A DNA stretch of 64,000 nucleotides, taken from contig JAQWSK010000004.1 in NCBI GenBank assembly GCA_029243245.1, positions 248,001 through 312,000 on the forward strand. The letters run 5' to 3'. Shown here piece after piece: positions 46,558-56,125 of the stretch. Position 1 is the stretch's first letter. Each line of letters opens with the position of its first letter. Under the pieces are notes generated by a model. That model was not told the DNA's origin, searched no databases, and saw only the letters and a program-made list of their open reading frames with translations. The DNA comes from Flavobacteriaceae bacterium (lineage in GTDB: Bacteria > Bacteroidota > Bacteroidia > Flavobacteriales > Flavobacteriaceae). The translations under genes and the position numbers were made by a program.

Positions 46558-48018
46558 TCAAAAAACTAAAGGGTCAAAATTCCATAAAATGGGAAGTAAA
46601 AAGTACACAAAAAGAGTCAATAGAATAATTGAAAGTAGGTTCATCCATATACCAACACGTACCATGTCAGGAATACGCAAATAACCTGAACCAAAAACGA
46701 CGGCATTCGGAGGGGTCGCTGCAGGTAACATGAAAGCACAGGAAGCAGCAACCGTTGCGGAGACCATTAGTACGAATGGGTGTATATCAATCATCTTGGC
46801 CATTGGATATAAGATTGGCAATAACATGGCCGTAGTTGCCAAATTAGAGGTAATTTCTGTTAAGAAATTAACTGAGGCAATCAAAATGACGACCACTAAA
46901 AGTAGCGGAATGCCATCCAATAAAGTCATTTGTGAACCTATCCACAAAGCTAAGCCACTGTCCTTAAAACCTGCGGCTAACGCCATTCCTCCTCCAAATA
47001 ACAACAAGATTCCCCATGGTAATTTGATAGCTTCTTCCCAATTTAATAGGCGTCTGTCTTTATTTTTAGTGGGTAATAAAAAGATGACCAGAGCACTTAT
47101 CAGCCCAATAATGGTATCATCAATCGCTGGAACAAGTGAATTCAATAAAAAAGACCGACTAATCCAGGCAAATGCAGTCAAGGCAAACACCCCGGCTACT
47201 AATTTTTCTTCATAGCTAATTGGACCGAGCGCTTTCAATTGTTTATCAATTTCTGTCCGTCCACCAGGAAAAGATTTTTGTTTGAACTTGAAGGCAAAAC
47301 CGGTTAAGTACTTCCAGCATATAAATAGCAATACTACCGAGATAGGAAGACCAAATTTAAACCATTGAGCAAAGGTGATTTGATATCCGAAGGTCTCCTC
47401 CACAACGCCTGCCAAGACCAAATTAGGAGGCGTTCCGATCAAAGTACTCATACCTCCGATGGTAGCACTATAAGCAATTGCCAACATCAAAGCCTTTCCA
47501 AAAATTCGGTTTTCATCTTCTATTGTATCTGGATTATCTCTTAGTTGCGCAACTATCGCCATGCCAATGGGCAACATCATAACAGTAGTAGCTGTATTGG
47601 AAATCCACATCGACATGAAAGCAGTGGCCACCATAAAACCAAGAATGATGTTTACGATATTCGTACCAATGATACTAATGATGCTTAGAGCTATCCGTCT
47701 ATGTAGGTTCCATTTTTCAATTGCGATGGCAATGATAAAACCACTTACATAGAGGAAGACATATTTATGTCCAAAAGAAGCTGTCGTTTCTGATAGTCCT
47801 AAACCACCGGTTAATGGAAATAAAATAATAGGTAATAAAGCCGTTACGGCAATAGGAATAGCTTCGGTTGTCCACCAAATGGCGATCCATACTGTCGTTG
47901 CTAAAATGGCATTGGCCCTGGGGTTCAAGCCTTCGGGGTGAAAGAAAAGTATTATTAGCAAGAATGCTAGAGGGCCTGCCACTAAACCGATATTTTTTGA
48001 TTTTATGTTCATATTCAA
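46558..48018 (-). CDS. DASS family (SLC13) sodium:dicarboxylate/sulfate symporter
   Basis: A 486-residue inner-membrane carrier with about 11-12 helices. Family motifs include WIAIWWTTEAIPIAVTALLP (about 42-61), SNTATTVMMLPIGMA (about 140-154) and, in the second half, LTEITSNLATTAMLLPI with ATPPNAVVFGSG (about 440-451), the paired SNT/ TNT sodium and carboxylate sites. The likely substrate is a C4 dicarboxylate such as succinate or malate. One sampled 60-base line of this gene has 29 G+C, against 12 in ftsK, so the gene probably came by transfer or is under different codon use. Confidence 0.88.
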   Translation of the reverse strand: MNMNIKSKNIGLVAGPLAFLLIILFFHPEGLNPRANAILATTVWIAIWWTTEAIPIAVTALLPIILFPLTGGLGLSETTASFGHKYVFLYVSGFIIAIAIEKWNLHRRIALSIISIIGTNIVNIILGFMVATAFMSMWISNTATTVMMLPIGMAIVAQLRDNPDTIEDENRIFGKALMLAIAYSATIGGMSTLIGTPPNLVLAGVVEETFGYQITFAQWFKFGLPISVVLLFICWKYLTGFAFKFKQKSFPGGRTEIDKQLKALGPISYEEKLVAGVFALTAFAWISRSFLLNSLVPAIDDTIIGLISALVIFLLPTKNKDRRLLNWEEAIKLPWGILLLFGGGMALAAGFKDSGLALWIGSQMTLLDGIPLLLVVVILIASVNFLTEITSNLATTAMLLPILYPMAKMIDIHPFVLMVSATVAASCAFMLPAATPPNAVVFGSGYLRIPDMVRVGIWMNLLSIILLTLFVYFLLPILWNFDPLVF

Positions 48019-48043
48019 TCTGTCTTTTTACATCATATTCAAA

Positions 48044-48329
48044 TTAAGATTTCACTCCCTTTATTTCCTCAATAACCGCTTGAGTAACCTCTTGAGTACT
48101 GGCTTGTCCACCTATCATCTGTAGGCGGTTTACCACTATCCCCATAACCTCTGAGGTCACTTGCCACAACCGTATATTTTTTAGCTAATGCAGGTGCTAT
48201 CTTGTGCCAAATATAGTGTGACTGCGGATACCCTTGAAGTAGTAGAATTGGGGGACCGCTTCCACCAATAACATAATTGATATTGACATTATTAACTTTA
48301 GCAATTGACTTTTTAAAGTTTTTAAACAT
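48044..48329 (-). pseudogene. truncated alpha/beta hydrolase joined to a dehydrogenase-like tail
   Basis: The 5' part (48329 down to about 48120) encodes about 70 residues of an alpha/beta hydrolase of the epoxide hydrolase/haloacetate dehalogenase group: oxyanion-hole segment GGSGPPILLLQGYPQSHYIW, then DLRGYGDSGKPP. It then reads nonsense and stops at 48069. In another frame from 48118 to 48044 the DNA reads MIGGQASTQEVTQAVIEEIKG, which resembles the C-terminus of isocitrate/isopropylmalate dehydrogenases (LGGxAsTxevT pattern). The nucleophile domain of the hydrolase and nearly all of the dehydrogenase are missing. This looks like a deletion junction. The tail identification is inference. 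Confidence 0.65.
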
Positions 48330-48383
48330 TAAGCATTAAAATTAAAGCTTTTATTTAACAATTAATTTGACATTTAAATAATT

Positions 48384-50126
48384 TTAAAAACCCCAGTTTT
48401 TGAGCTTGTGGTTTTTAGGGGCAGTCTTTTTCAATCGGTCTTTTATTTTATCGAGATACATAGTATTGTAGCGAAGGCGTGAAATGTAATTTGGATTTTC
48501 TTGATCTCCATTCCAGCAATGTTCAGCATTGTTTCCGTAATCAACTTTACCTCCATAGTAGGGGTCTTTTGTAGATTCTAAAAATTCTTCTGTGAGCACA
48601 ACTGCATTATTTAGATAATAATTATCCATATCGCCGCAGTAGATATTTATTTTTCCTTCGAGATCCTTTCCAATTTTATCCCAATCCCGTTCCATAATAT
48701 ACCTTAGGTCGTAATTTTCTTTCCAGTAATTTACTACATCACGATCAATTTCACCTGTAAGTTTGTCCCATATAGGCTTAGGATATCCATCTTTTCCTAC
48801 GGGCGAATAAACTGCTTGCCAAATGTCCCATTGGTCACCAGATCTACCTTTATCTCCTAGTATAAATTCTCTTCTGTTCATATCGATCAATTGAGTTTTG
48901 ATATGTCCTTTTCCATCTCTCATTCCAGGGCGAAGTATCTTTCTGAAAGTTCCGCTTTTGTAGTAAGCATTTTTATCTTTATAAAGATCAACTACTGTAT
49001 ATGCTCTAAAATCTATAGGATCAGGGCACGCAGCAAAACATCCATTATACTGTTTAGGATAAAAAACTTGAACAGCTAATGCTTCCCAACCGCCTGTTGA
49101 TCCTCCATATAAAAAACGACCCCAGCCTTCCCCAACACCGTTAAACATTTTTTCAATTTGTGGGATAAGTTCGTAAGTTATTGCATCACCATAAGGGCCA
49201 AGATTTGCAGAATTTACCGCATACGAATCATCGTAGTAGGGGTTTTGGTGCTGGATTTCTATTACAAGAAACCTTGGGAAATCATCCGACACCCAATTTT
49301 TGTAGAAATCGTAAGCTTCTTTTTCTTGAATGTATTTGTATCCTGTAATCCCAAACCTACTACTGAAAATTGTATCCTTTTCAGGTGCAGTAGGAGCAGT
49401 GGTTCGAAATCCACCAATTGTTTTTGGAAAATGCCCGTGAAAAACCATTAATGGATATTGGGTTTTACTTTCTTTATTAAATCCTTGCGGAACCAAAACA
49501 TTAGCTTGAAAATACATAGGCCTTCCCCAAAACTCTGAAAGGAGTTCGCTTTTGATTTTAACATGCTTTATGTATTTAGAATCCTCAACAGGCTCTATGG
49601 GAGGAATTTCTTCAGTTATTATGATCTTTACAGGACTTTTACTCTGATTGTCAAACTCTATTTTAATGGGCTTACTATAAATATTTTTTGGACTGGTATT
49701 CCAGTGTTGCCCTTCTCCTTGATCCATAGGTAGCTGAACAGTATGTCCGTTTGACAGATTAAAAGTGTCGTATTTATGAAGCAAGGCTTGAACAAAATAA
49801 GTGCCTGATTTGAGTTGGTTTAACTCTTCAATCGGGTAAGCCTTTGCAGAAGAATTAAATAATTCTTTTTGGCCTGGTATCCACTGCTGAACATTTTTTC
49901 CAATAAGTATTCCTGTTTCATTTGAATCGTTAATCTGAAAGCGAGGCTCTTTAAGTGAATCCTTAGTGATCATTAACAAAAGGCGACCATTATAACCTTT
50001 TAATCCCAATGCGGAGTCGAAAGTGATCTCAAAGATTGTAGCCTCTTTAGTATTACATCCAGTTAAAATTATAACTAAAAAAAATGCAACAAAAAAAGCT
50101 CGAAAAACACTTTTTAAATTATTCAT
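48384..50126 (-). CDS. lipoprotein esterase-like protein (alpha/beta hydrolase fold)
   Basis: A 580-residue lipoprotein (lipobox ILTGC, Cys 24). The N-terminal 200 residues are beta-rich with no catalytic motif. The C-terminal half is an esterase D-like alpha/beta hydrolase: LMVFHGHFPK (about 223-232), the nucleophile elbow FLYGGSTGGWEA (Ser about 340) and EHCWNGDQ near the end supplying the His. The substrate is unknown. It is one of a family of predicted exported esterases in Bacteroidota. It is divergent from the outer-membrane protein gene at 50237, and the spacer contains a short repeat copy. Confidence 0.75.
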   Translation of the reverse strand: MNNLKSVFRAFFVAFFLVIILTGCNTKEATIFEITFDSALGLKGYNGRLLLMITKDSLKEPRFQINDSNETGILIGKNVQQWIPGQKELFNSSAKAYPIEELNQLKSGTYFVQALLHKYDTFNLSNGHTVQLPMDQGEGQHWNTSPKNIYSKPIKIEFDNQSKSPVKIIITEEIPPIEPVEDSKYIKHVKIKSELLSEFWGRPMYFQANVLVPQGFNKESKTQYPLMVFHGHFPKTIGGFRTTAPTAPEKDTIFSSRFGITGYKYIQEKEAYDFYKNWVSDDFPRFLVIEIQHQNPYYDDSYAVNSANLGPYGDAITYELIPQIEKMFNGVGEGWGRFLYGGSTGGWEALAVQVFYPKQYNGCFAACPDPIDFRAYTVVDLYKDKNAYYKSGTFRKILRPGMRDGKGHIKTQLIDMNRREFILGDKGRSGDQWDIWQAVYSPVGKDGYPKPIWDKLTGEIDRDVVNYWKENYDLRYIMERDWDKIGKDLEGKINIYCGDMDNYYLNNAVVLTEEFLESTKDPYYGGKVDYGNNAEHCWNGDQENPNYISRLRYNTMYLDKIKDRLKKTAPKNHKLKNWGF

Positions 50127-50173
50127 ATTTTATATTTAAGCATCAATTTAGTAAATATTTATCAGTTTAATAT

Positions 50174-50224
50174 CTAACGCATAGGCACATATTCTTCAGT
50201 AAGTTTAGGTGTTATTAATTTCAT
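50174..50224 (-). other. 16-codon open frame containing a 31-bp dispersed repeat (copy 1)
   Basis: On the minus strand ATG AAA ... TAG reads MKLITPKLTEEYVPMR. Bases 50183-50213 match 27 of 31 bases with a copy at 53143-53173, which on the same strand reads TSKLTKEDMPV and then a stop. The differences are mostly conservative at the protein level. It may be a leader peptide or the tail of a lost gene. Confidence 0.45.
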
Positions 50225-50236
50225 TAACTTTAGTTT

Positions 50237-50905
50237 GTGAAAAAGCTATTATTACTTACTTTATTACAAGTTTTTTCTTTTGGTTTTTCTCAAGATGGTG
50301 AATACAATAATTTAGTTTTAGACAGAACGACTAAAGCTCGAGGTTTTAAAGGTTTTTCTCTAGGATTTTTAGTTCAAGGTCAAATTAAATATCCACACCC
50401 ATATTATGGGCCTAAAGTTGGTGGGTTATACGATGATGGAGCCTATCATTTTACAATTGATGTTTATTTTAAAAAATTCATTGTAGGCTTTCAATTGTCA
50501 GATGAATTTCTATACTTAGAAAAGTTTGATAATGGTGCTGCTTGGAAACCCAGAGGGTTTAACGGGAGCTATTCTTCTCTAACAAGAGCATATTGGTTTA
50601 ACCTAGGGTATAACATCGTTAATAATTTTAATTTGAAGTTAGGAATTGGTTTTAGAAGTGGACCAAAACAACCACTTACAAATCTGAGTTTTACAGCTTC
50701 TGAGGTAGCTGAAAATTTTGATTATGAAAACCCTCTACACATTTTTAATACGTCTAATTCACTTAATGAGTTTAATGAGATTGATTATTCTTTATCGATT
50801 ACCTACCCTATAAAAGTTTATGATAGATTTGGTATAGTTCCCGAACTAGGATATACATTCAAACACGCAGGTTTATTAACGGGTTTTAGTATTATTTATA
50901 GATGA
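50237..50905 (+). CDS. predicted outer-membrane beta-barrel protein, family unknown
   Basis: A 222-residue exported protein with a GTG start and a signal peptide ending FGFSQ (about 19). The mature part alternates strand-like segments rich in Gly, Tyr and Phe ([45 protein letters not shown]), and the end is aromatic-hydrophobic ([10 protein letters not shown]), as in small outer-membrane barrels. I do not recognise the family. It overlaps the repeat protein gene by four bases (ATGA), so the two are made together, perhaps as barrel and surface partner. Confidence 0.7.
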   Translation: MKKLLLLTLLQVFSFGFSQDGEYNNLVLDRTTKARGFKGFSLGFLVQGQIKYPHPYYGPKVGGLYDDGAYHFTIDVYFKKFIVGFQLSDEFLYLEKFDNGAAWKPRGFNGSYSSLTRAYWFNLGYNIVNNFNLKLGIGFRSGPKQPLTNLSFTASEVAENFDYENPLHIFNTSNSLNEFNEIDYSLSITYPIKVYDRFGIVPELGYTFKHAGLLTGFSIIYR

Positions 50906-52572
50906 AGAGATTATTATCCCTTTTTGCATTATTGTTATTTAATGATTGTTTTAATCACGATTCATTAGAAAATATAATCATTAAATATACTCTAGAAGTA
51001 TCAGCTGAAATAGGTGGATCAGTAAGCTCATCAGGAGGGATTTACTATTCAGGAGAAATAGTTACTATTACTGCCACACCTAATTCTGAATATGTTTTTT
51101 CAGGATGGTCTGATGGTACAGCTACTAGCTCCTTAACGATAACAGTAAATTCAAACCAAACTATTGCGGCTTCATTTAGTTTAATAGACATAATACCACC
51201 AACTATTTCACTAACAGGTTCTTCAACTATAATTCTTTTAGTTGGAGACACTTTCACAGACCCTGGAGCTACTGCAACCGATGATGTTGACGGAGATATT
51301 ACTTCTTCAATAATATTTTCAGGAACGGTTGATAGTTCTACAGTTGGAACGTATACCATAGTTTATTCTGTTACGGATAGTGGAAACAATACAGCTTCAG
51401 TAGCTAGAACGGTTATTGTAAGTGTAGCATCATCAGTTTATTTTGAGAACAATACGTGTAAATGTCCTACTGCATCAGTAGGAGATACAGAAGTGATTAA
51501 TGGAGTAACCTATACGGTAGTGGATAATACATCTATAGTAACTCAAATTGCAATTTGGAATTATAATTTATGCACAACATTGGTTACTGATATGAATAAT
51601 TTATTTCAAGGTAACACCACATTTAACTCTGACATTGGTTTTTGGGACACTTCTAATGTGACTAATATGGGCGATATGTTTAGTGGGGCACTGGTATTCA
51701 ATCAAGATATCGGAAGTTGGAATACTTCTAATGTGACCACTATGTATAGAATTTTTAAAAACGCAACACAATTTAATGGTAATATTAGTTCTTGGGACGT
51801 CTCAAGTGTTACTAATATGGGGCGTATGTTTAATGAAGCATCATCATTTAATCAAGATATAGGGAGTTGGGAGACTTCTAATGTGACTACTATGATAAAT
51901 ATGTTTTCTTATGCTTCAGCATTTAATCAAGATATAGGTGGTTGGAACACTTCTAATGTTAATAGTATGGGTGGTATGTTTGCTTGGGCAATAGTATTTA
52001 ATCAGAATATAGGTGGTTGGAATACTTCAAACGTGACTAGTATGGGAAGTATGTTTTGGTATGCTTCAGCATTTAATCAAGATATAGGTGGTTGGAACAC
52101 TTCTAATGTTACTAGTATGTTTGGCATGTTTCAAGGTGCAATAATATTCAATCAAGATATAGGTAGTTGGAATACGTCTAATGTGAATACGATGAAACAA
52201 ATGCTCACTGGTGCAACTCAATTTAATCAAGATATAGGTGGTTGGAATACTTCAAGTGTTACTAACATGAGTTATATGTTAAGCTCTGCTAGTAATTTTA
52301 ATCAAGATATAGGAAATTGGGATACTTCTAATGTGACTGATATGAGCGGTATGTTTAATGAAACAGCATTATTTAATCAAGATATAGGAAATTGGGATAC
52401 TGAAGTTGTTCTTTATTTGAATGATATGTTTAATGGAGCAGCAGCGTTTAATCAAGATTTATCTGGTTGGTGTGTAAGATTTCACGGATTGGAGCCTGAT
52501 GGGTTTGCTACTAATTCAGCACTTACTGATGCTAATAAGCCTGTCTGGGGTGCGGGAGCGTGTCCAAATTAG
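50902..52572 (+). CDS. BspA/DUF285 surface protein with 12 exact 25-residue repeats
   Basis: A 556-residue exported protein. A signal-like N-terminus (about 1-17) is followed by an InlB B-repeat-like beta domain (about 30-93, [24 protein letters not shown]) and a DUF5011/HYR-like domain (about 97-175, [21 protein letters not shown]). From residue 228 come 12 consecutive repeats of exactly 25 residues, consensus VTxMxxMFxxAxxFNQDIGxWNTSN. The last ends at base 52482, and a short tail with Cys (WGAGACPN) follows. No T9SS C-terminal sorting domain is seen. DUF285 repeats occur in adhesins and Mycoplasma surface proteins. It probably mediates surface contact. Its stop overlaps the HXXEE gene stop by four bases. 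Confidence 0.87.
   Translation: MKRLLSLFALLLFNDCFNHDSLENIIIKYTLEVSAEIGGSVSSSGGIYYSGEIVTITATPNSEYVFSGWSDGTATSSLTITVNSNQTIAASFSLIDIIPPTISLTGSSTIILLVGDTFTDPGATATDDVDGDITSSIIFSGTVDSSTVGTYTIVYSVTDSGNNTASVARTVIVSVASSVYFENNTCKCPTASVGDTEVINGVTYTVVDNTSIVTQIAIWNYNLCTTLVTDMNNLFQGNTTFNSDIGFWDTSNVTNMGDMFSGALVFNQDIGSWNTSNVTTMYRIFKNATQFNGNISSWDVSSVTNMGRMFNEASSFNQDIGSWETSNVTTMINMFSYASAFNQDIGGWNTSNVNSMGGMFAWAIVFNQNIGGWNTSNVTSMGSMFWYASAFNQDIGGWNTSNVTSMFGMFQGAIIFNQDIGSWNTSNVNTMKQMLTGATQFNQDIGGWNTSSVTNMSYMLSSASNFNQDIGNWDTSNVTDMSGMFNETALFNQDIGNWDTEVVLYLNDMFNGAAAFNQDLSGWCVRFHGLEPDGFATNSALTDANKPVWGAGACPN
51583..52482 (+). repeat. tandem array, 12 units of 75 bp
   Basis: Coding DNA repeats with a constant 75-base period and no indels, each encoding one 25-residue DUF285 unit. 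The phrase AATCAAGATATAGG recurs in most units. The array is in frame throughout and is the largest tandem repeat in the window. Confidence 0.9.
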
Positions 52573-53096
52573 GCATATTTACTCCTATTAAACATTATGT
52601 AGTAAAGCACACTTGATAAAATTGATATTAGAATAACAATAGGTCCAATCATTTCAAAAATTATAAAAGTCATTAAGCCCAGGAAAACTAAAACACCTAG
52701 TTCAAGACGATTCTTTAAAAACTCCTCATTAAATGCTGCTCTTATAATAAAATAATTTACTGGAAGATAAAGAAGCACAGCGGTAATTGTCCCAGGACTA
52801 AAATCTTGATAATAAAAACTAAAGAATATATGGAAAAAAGCGTTTGCGACTTGAGCTGTAATCAAAAAGTAAATTATAAGATGAGCACTAGCTCTATTCT
52901 TCTTTATTAAATGAATAAAAACAAATATCAAAAGAAGAGAAATTAATATACACAAAATTGCTTCGGTTGAAATTGAATTGTTGTCCGGGAAATATCTTAA
53001 TCTCCAATCTCTAAAATTGAATATTATCATTTCTTCGAAATGATGTAATGCATATATTAATGGTCCAAGAACAATTAGATTTTTAAATTTATTCAT
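52569..53096 (-). CDS. HXXEE-domain membrane protein
   Basis: A 175-residue integral membrane protein with four to five helices. The name-giving HHFEE (about 18-22) is present, and later NAFFHIFFS (about 85-93) and [16 protein letters not shown] (about 99-114) complete the HXXEE domain. The function of the domain is not known. The conserved His and Glu suggest metal binding or a membrane hydrolase role. It is convergent with the repeat-protein gene, sharing four bases at their stops. Confidence 0.85.
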   Translation of the reverse strand: MNKFKNLIVLGPLIYALHHFEEMIIFNFRDWRLRYFPDNNSISTEAILCILISLLLIFVFIHLIKKNRASAHLIIYFLITAQVANAFFHIFFSFYYQDFSPGTITAVLLYLPVNYFIIRAAFNEEFLKNRLELGVLVFLGLMTFIIFEMIGPIVILISILSSVLYYIMFNRSKYA

Positions 53097-53133
53097 ATAA
53101 TAATTTCATAAAACTTAAAGATAAAAGTACTAA

Positions 53134-53226
53134 TTAAACCACAGGCATATCTTCTTTAGTAAGTTTAGATGTTGGATGATGTAACGTTTGACAAATATAT
53201 CCCTTAAAGGAAAGTGGATTTATGTA
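53134..53226 (-). pseudogene. C-terminal gene remnant containing the 31-bp repeat (copy 2)
   Basis: A minus-strand open frame with no start, reading FKGYICQTLHHPTSKLTKE and then DMPVV and a stop. GYICQTLHHPTS is faintly like the tail of plant-type [2Fe-2S] domains (G-x-I-x-x-C-x-x-x-P-T-S), but the fragment is too short to be sure. Bases 53143-53173 match 27 of 31 with 50183-50213. Confidence 0.35.
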
Positions 53227-53262
53227 CTATGACGGCAAAAAGTTTAAAGTTTTTGGGATGCG

Positions 53263-53502
53263 TTATAATTTATTATGAGTTCCATCGCAATAAGGAGGAT
53301 TTGAAGTTTGTTTGCAGTTACATAGATATATTTTTTTATCCTCATTTTTAATAAATATATTGGGAGTAAATTCAGACCCTTTATGTGCCCCGTTGCAAAA
53401 AGGTTGATTTTCTGACAAACCACAAGAGCACCAAGCATATTTTTTGTCCTTTATTGCATCTATTGCTATAGGCTCTTTACTAAATATCTTAGGCAATTTC
53501 AT
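53263..53502 (-). CDS. tandem CDGSH iron-sulfur protein
   Basis: A 79-residue protein containing two CDGSH domains, each binding a [2Fe-2S] cluster with three Cys and one His. Domain 1 reads CSCGLSENQPFCNGAH (about 24-39), with Asn in place of Asp. Domain 2 reads CNCKQTSNPPYCDGTH (about 61-76) and is canonical. Such small double proteins are common in bacteria and act in redox or cluster transfer. The frame overlapping it on the same strand (53244-53438) is only a shadow. It is transcribed alone, with a 60-base gap before the DUF885 gene. Confidence 0.9.
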   Translation of the reverse strand: MKLPKIFSKEPIAIDAIKDKKYAWCSCGLSENQPFCNGAHKGSEFTPNIFIKNEDKKIYLCNCKQTSNPPYCDGTHNKL

Positions 53503-53563
53503 ATTAGTTTAAGTGATTTTTCACACATACAATTTACAATAATTTTAAAAAGAAGTTATGGCT

Positions 53564-55303
53564 TTAGTTATCTGGACTATGTAATTCAAAATTTTTTACG
53601 TCAGCTTTTTTCTGTATATAAGAGTTTATTCGTTTTTCCATAATAGATAGGGTTATGGTTCCTTCTCCAAGAATAATTTCGTGAAACTCACGAATATCAA
53701 ACTCTTCCCCTAAGGCAGTTTTTGCCTTTTCACGAAGCTCTCGTATTTTCATCTCACCTATTTTATAAGAAAGGGCCTGCCCTGGCCAAGATATATATCG
53801 ATCAGTTTCTGTATTTATTTCATGAATTGATAAAGCAGTATTTTTAGCCATATAATCAACCATTTGTTTTCTTGTCCAATTTTTTGAATGTACTCCAGTA
53901 TCAACAACCAACCTACATGCTCTCCACATTTCATAAGTTAATTGACCAAATTTTTCATACGGTGTTGTATAAATACCCATTTCATCAACTAAGTATTCAG
54001 AATACAGGCCCCATCCTTCACCATAAGCAGAAATATATAATTTTTTTCTAAACTCAGGAATTGAATTAGACAATTCACTATTTAATGAAATTTGTAAATG
54101 ATGTCCAGGAACAGCCTCGTGAGCTGTTAAAGCAGGAATTGTATATAAGGTTCTACTAGATAAATTATAGGTGTTAACCCAATAAAACCCTGCTGTTGGT
54201 TCGTTAGGAACGCCTGAATAATAACGACCTCCTGTATAATTTGGCGCAAGGTCTGCTGGAACCGAAACTACACCATATGGTTTTCTAGGTAATGTTTTAA
54301 AAAACTTGGGTAATTCAGCATCAATTCTTTTAGAAATATCACGTGCAAAAATTAATAATTCATTTTCTGACTTTGGATAGAACTGCTCATCTGATCTAAG
54401 AAATTTTAAGAATTCTCCATAGCTTCCTTTGAATCCAAGATTATCAATTATTTTATCCATTTCTGCTTTGATTCTTGCTACTTCTTTTATTCCAATTTGG
54501 TGAATATCATCAGCAGAATATTGATTACTAGTTGTATAATAATTAATTCGATTTTGATAAAACTCTTTTCCATTTGAAATAGTAGATATTCCTAATCCTT
54601 TTCTTGTATTTGGGAAATATTCATTTATAAAAAATTTTTTAATTTTTTTATATTGATTTACAACATTTACTTGAACGTTTTTTTTAGCTACTTCAATAAT
54701 AGAATCTTTTAATTCATTAGAGAATGAATCTGGTAAATTATGAAATGGTTTATAAAATTCACTTTCTGTTGGATTTGAAACTATGTGTTTATCATAGCTA
54801 TAATTGTAATTGCTAAAAACTGCTATTGGTTGGGCCATTCCTTCGTCTATGGAAGCTTTTAACAAATTTAAGTTGTATTCTATACGTTGTGGCAAACTGT
54901 CAAGTTGTTTTAGGTAATTCAGAACCTGTTTCTTGTTTTCAAGAGCTTGGTCTCCCATACTAGACAAGTTTAAATGAAAAGCATTTTCGTTGGTAATAGT
55001 ATTTAAATACATCTTGTATTTATTAAAATCGATTTTATTCTGTAAAACAAATAATAACAATTCTCTTGATATGGTTTCTGATTCAGATAATTCTTGCACA
55101 GAAATCATTTCTAATTTTTCTATCATTTCTTTAGCAAAATCAGCTTCCGCTTGATGATACTTAATTGTGTTTACTACAGACTCATTCTTTATAAATTTAT
55201 AATCTCTTTCAGCTTGGTATTTTTTAATAATTTCATTAAGCTTGTCGGATTCTTTAGAACAAGAGAAAACAATCAATAAACCAAGAAGGAGTAATTTTTT
55301 CAT
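53564..55303 (-). CDS. DUF885 family lipoprotein, probable zinc peptidase
   Basis: A 579-residue lipoprotein (lipobox IVFSC, Cys 14) of the DUF885 family. The metal motif is TAHEAVPGHHLQ (about 398-409), with later Glu in YGEGWGLYSEYLVDEMG (about 430-446). Long helices fill the N-terminal half. Homologues are likely metallopeptidases outside the inner membrane. The start is set at ATG 55303 because the frame open to 55378 adds 25 residues with no signal character before the good lipoprotein signal. It lies 55 bases from the nuclease gene on the same strand. Confidence 0.85.
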   Translation of the reverse strand: MKKLLLLGLLIVFSCSKESDKLNEIIKKYQAERDYKFIKNESVVNTIKYHQAEADFAKEMIEKLEMISVQELSESETISRELLLFVLQNKIDFNKYKMYLNTITNENAFHLNLSSMGDQALENKKQVLNYLKQLDSLPQRIEYNLNLLKASIDEGMAQPIAVFSNYNYSYDKHIVSNPTESEFYKPFHNLPDSFSNELKDSIIEVAKKNVQVNVVNQYKKIKKFFINEYFPNTRKGLGISTISNGKEFYQNRINYYTTSNQYSADDIHQIGIKEVARIKAEMDKIIDNLGFKGSYGEFLKFLRSDEQFYPKSENELLIFARDISKRIDAELPKFFKTLPRKPYGVVSVPADLAPNYTGGRYYSGVPNEPTAGFYWVNTYNLSSRTLYTIPALTAHEAVPGHHLQISLNSELSNSIPEFRKKLYISAYGEGWGLYSEYLVDEMGIYTTPYEKFGQLTYEMWRACRLVVDTGVHSKNWTRKQMVDYMAKNTALSIHEINTETDRYISWPGQALSYKIGEMKIRELREKAKTALGEEFDIREFHEIILGEGTITLSIMEKRINSYIQKKADVKNFELHSPDN

Positions 55304-55358
55304 AGTTTTAAAAGTAAGGAAATTAAAAACACCTGAACTTACGGAAGAAGATTTTCCA

Positions 55359-55952
55359 TTAGTTGCATTGTGTTTCAAATTCAGTCCAATTCATTCCGTT
55401 TGTTGGTTGATTAAGAAAGTAAAAGCATTTATTAGTTCCATCAGAAAAAGTAATACTCTTTTTAAAAGCAGTTGGTATATGAGCTCCTGTGGATAATGTT
55501 TGGTGGTTTTTTTCAAAAACAACATCTACCCTTACATTAACATCTCCTTCAGAATCAGCCCATTCTCTTACTTTTCTTTCTAATTGAGACCATTCATATC
55601 TGTTAAGGTTATTGTGCTGTAAGGCGCAGTTTAAAAATGAAAATGTAGCATTTAAATTGGCTTCAGTATCAGAAAACGCTGCTGCAGGAGCAAGATGACC
55701 TTTATCCCAAATGTTGTTTTTATAATCAGCATTATTTGATGTAAATACACTATCTACATTATAAAAGTTACGCCCCTTTCTATCAAAGTTCTTTTTAACA
55801 TTTCTAACCTTATACTCAATCCAATTTGGTTGCTCATATTGCTCATTATAAGAAACTTTGAAAATACTTCCTTCAATAATGTAATTATCATTTTTATCCT
55901 GACTAAAAAAAATTAGGGGAAAAGCTAATACACAAAGAAGTAGCTTTTTCAT
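55359..55952 (-). CDS. secreted DNA/RNA non-specific endonuclease (NUC1-type)
   Basis: A 197-residue exported nuclease of the beta-beta-alpha-metal family. The signal peptide ends IFFSQ (about 18). The active site usually reads DRGH and here is DKGHLAPAA (about 82-90, His catalytic), followed by Asn in NCALQHNNLNRYEW that binds Mg2+. It may feed on extracellular nucleic acid for phosphate. The frame extends in the antisense direction into the next gene's upstream region only slightly. The Arg to Lys change in the motif is conservative and probably active. Confidence 0.82.
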   Translation of the reverse strand: MKKLLLCVLAFPLIFFSQDKNDNYIIEGSIFKVSYNEQYEQPNWIEYKVRNVKKNFDRKGRNFYNVDSVFTSNNADYKNNIWDKGHLAPAAAFSDTEANLNATFSFLNCALQHNNLNRYEWSQLERKVREWADSEGDVNVRVDVVFEKNHQTLSTGAHIPTAFKKSITFSDGTNKCFYFLNQPTNGMNWTEFETQCN

Positions 55953-56125
55953 ATTCTTAAATGTACAGAAAAAAGTTTAAACACTAAAATCATTAAAAAA
56001 ATAGATATAATAAATAACCTAAGAGCAATGGTTGAAATTGATCTTGAGTATTTCTTGAAGGAGTTTAAACAGGTTTCAGTAGTTTGGAAATTTTTTTTAT
56101 TACACATTGTAAACCCTAACAAGCT

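Noticed and set aside
46730-47215. 161-codon open frame antisense to the DASS gene
   Set aside because: A shadow of a strongly biased membrane-protein gene whose motifs are intact on the other strand.
51583-52482. Possible CRISPR array because of the regular period
   Set aside because: The 75-base units are in one open frame and encode DUF285 repeats; there are no unique spacers between identical repeats and no cas genes.
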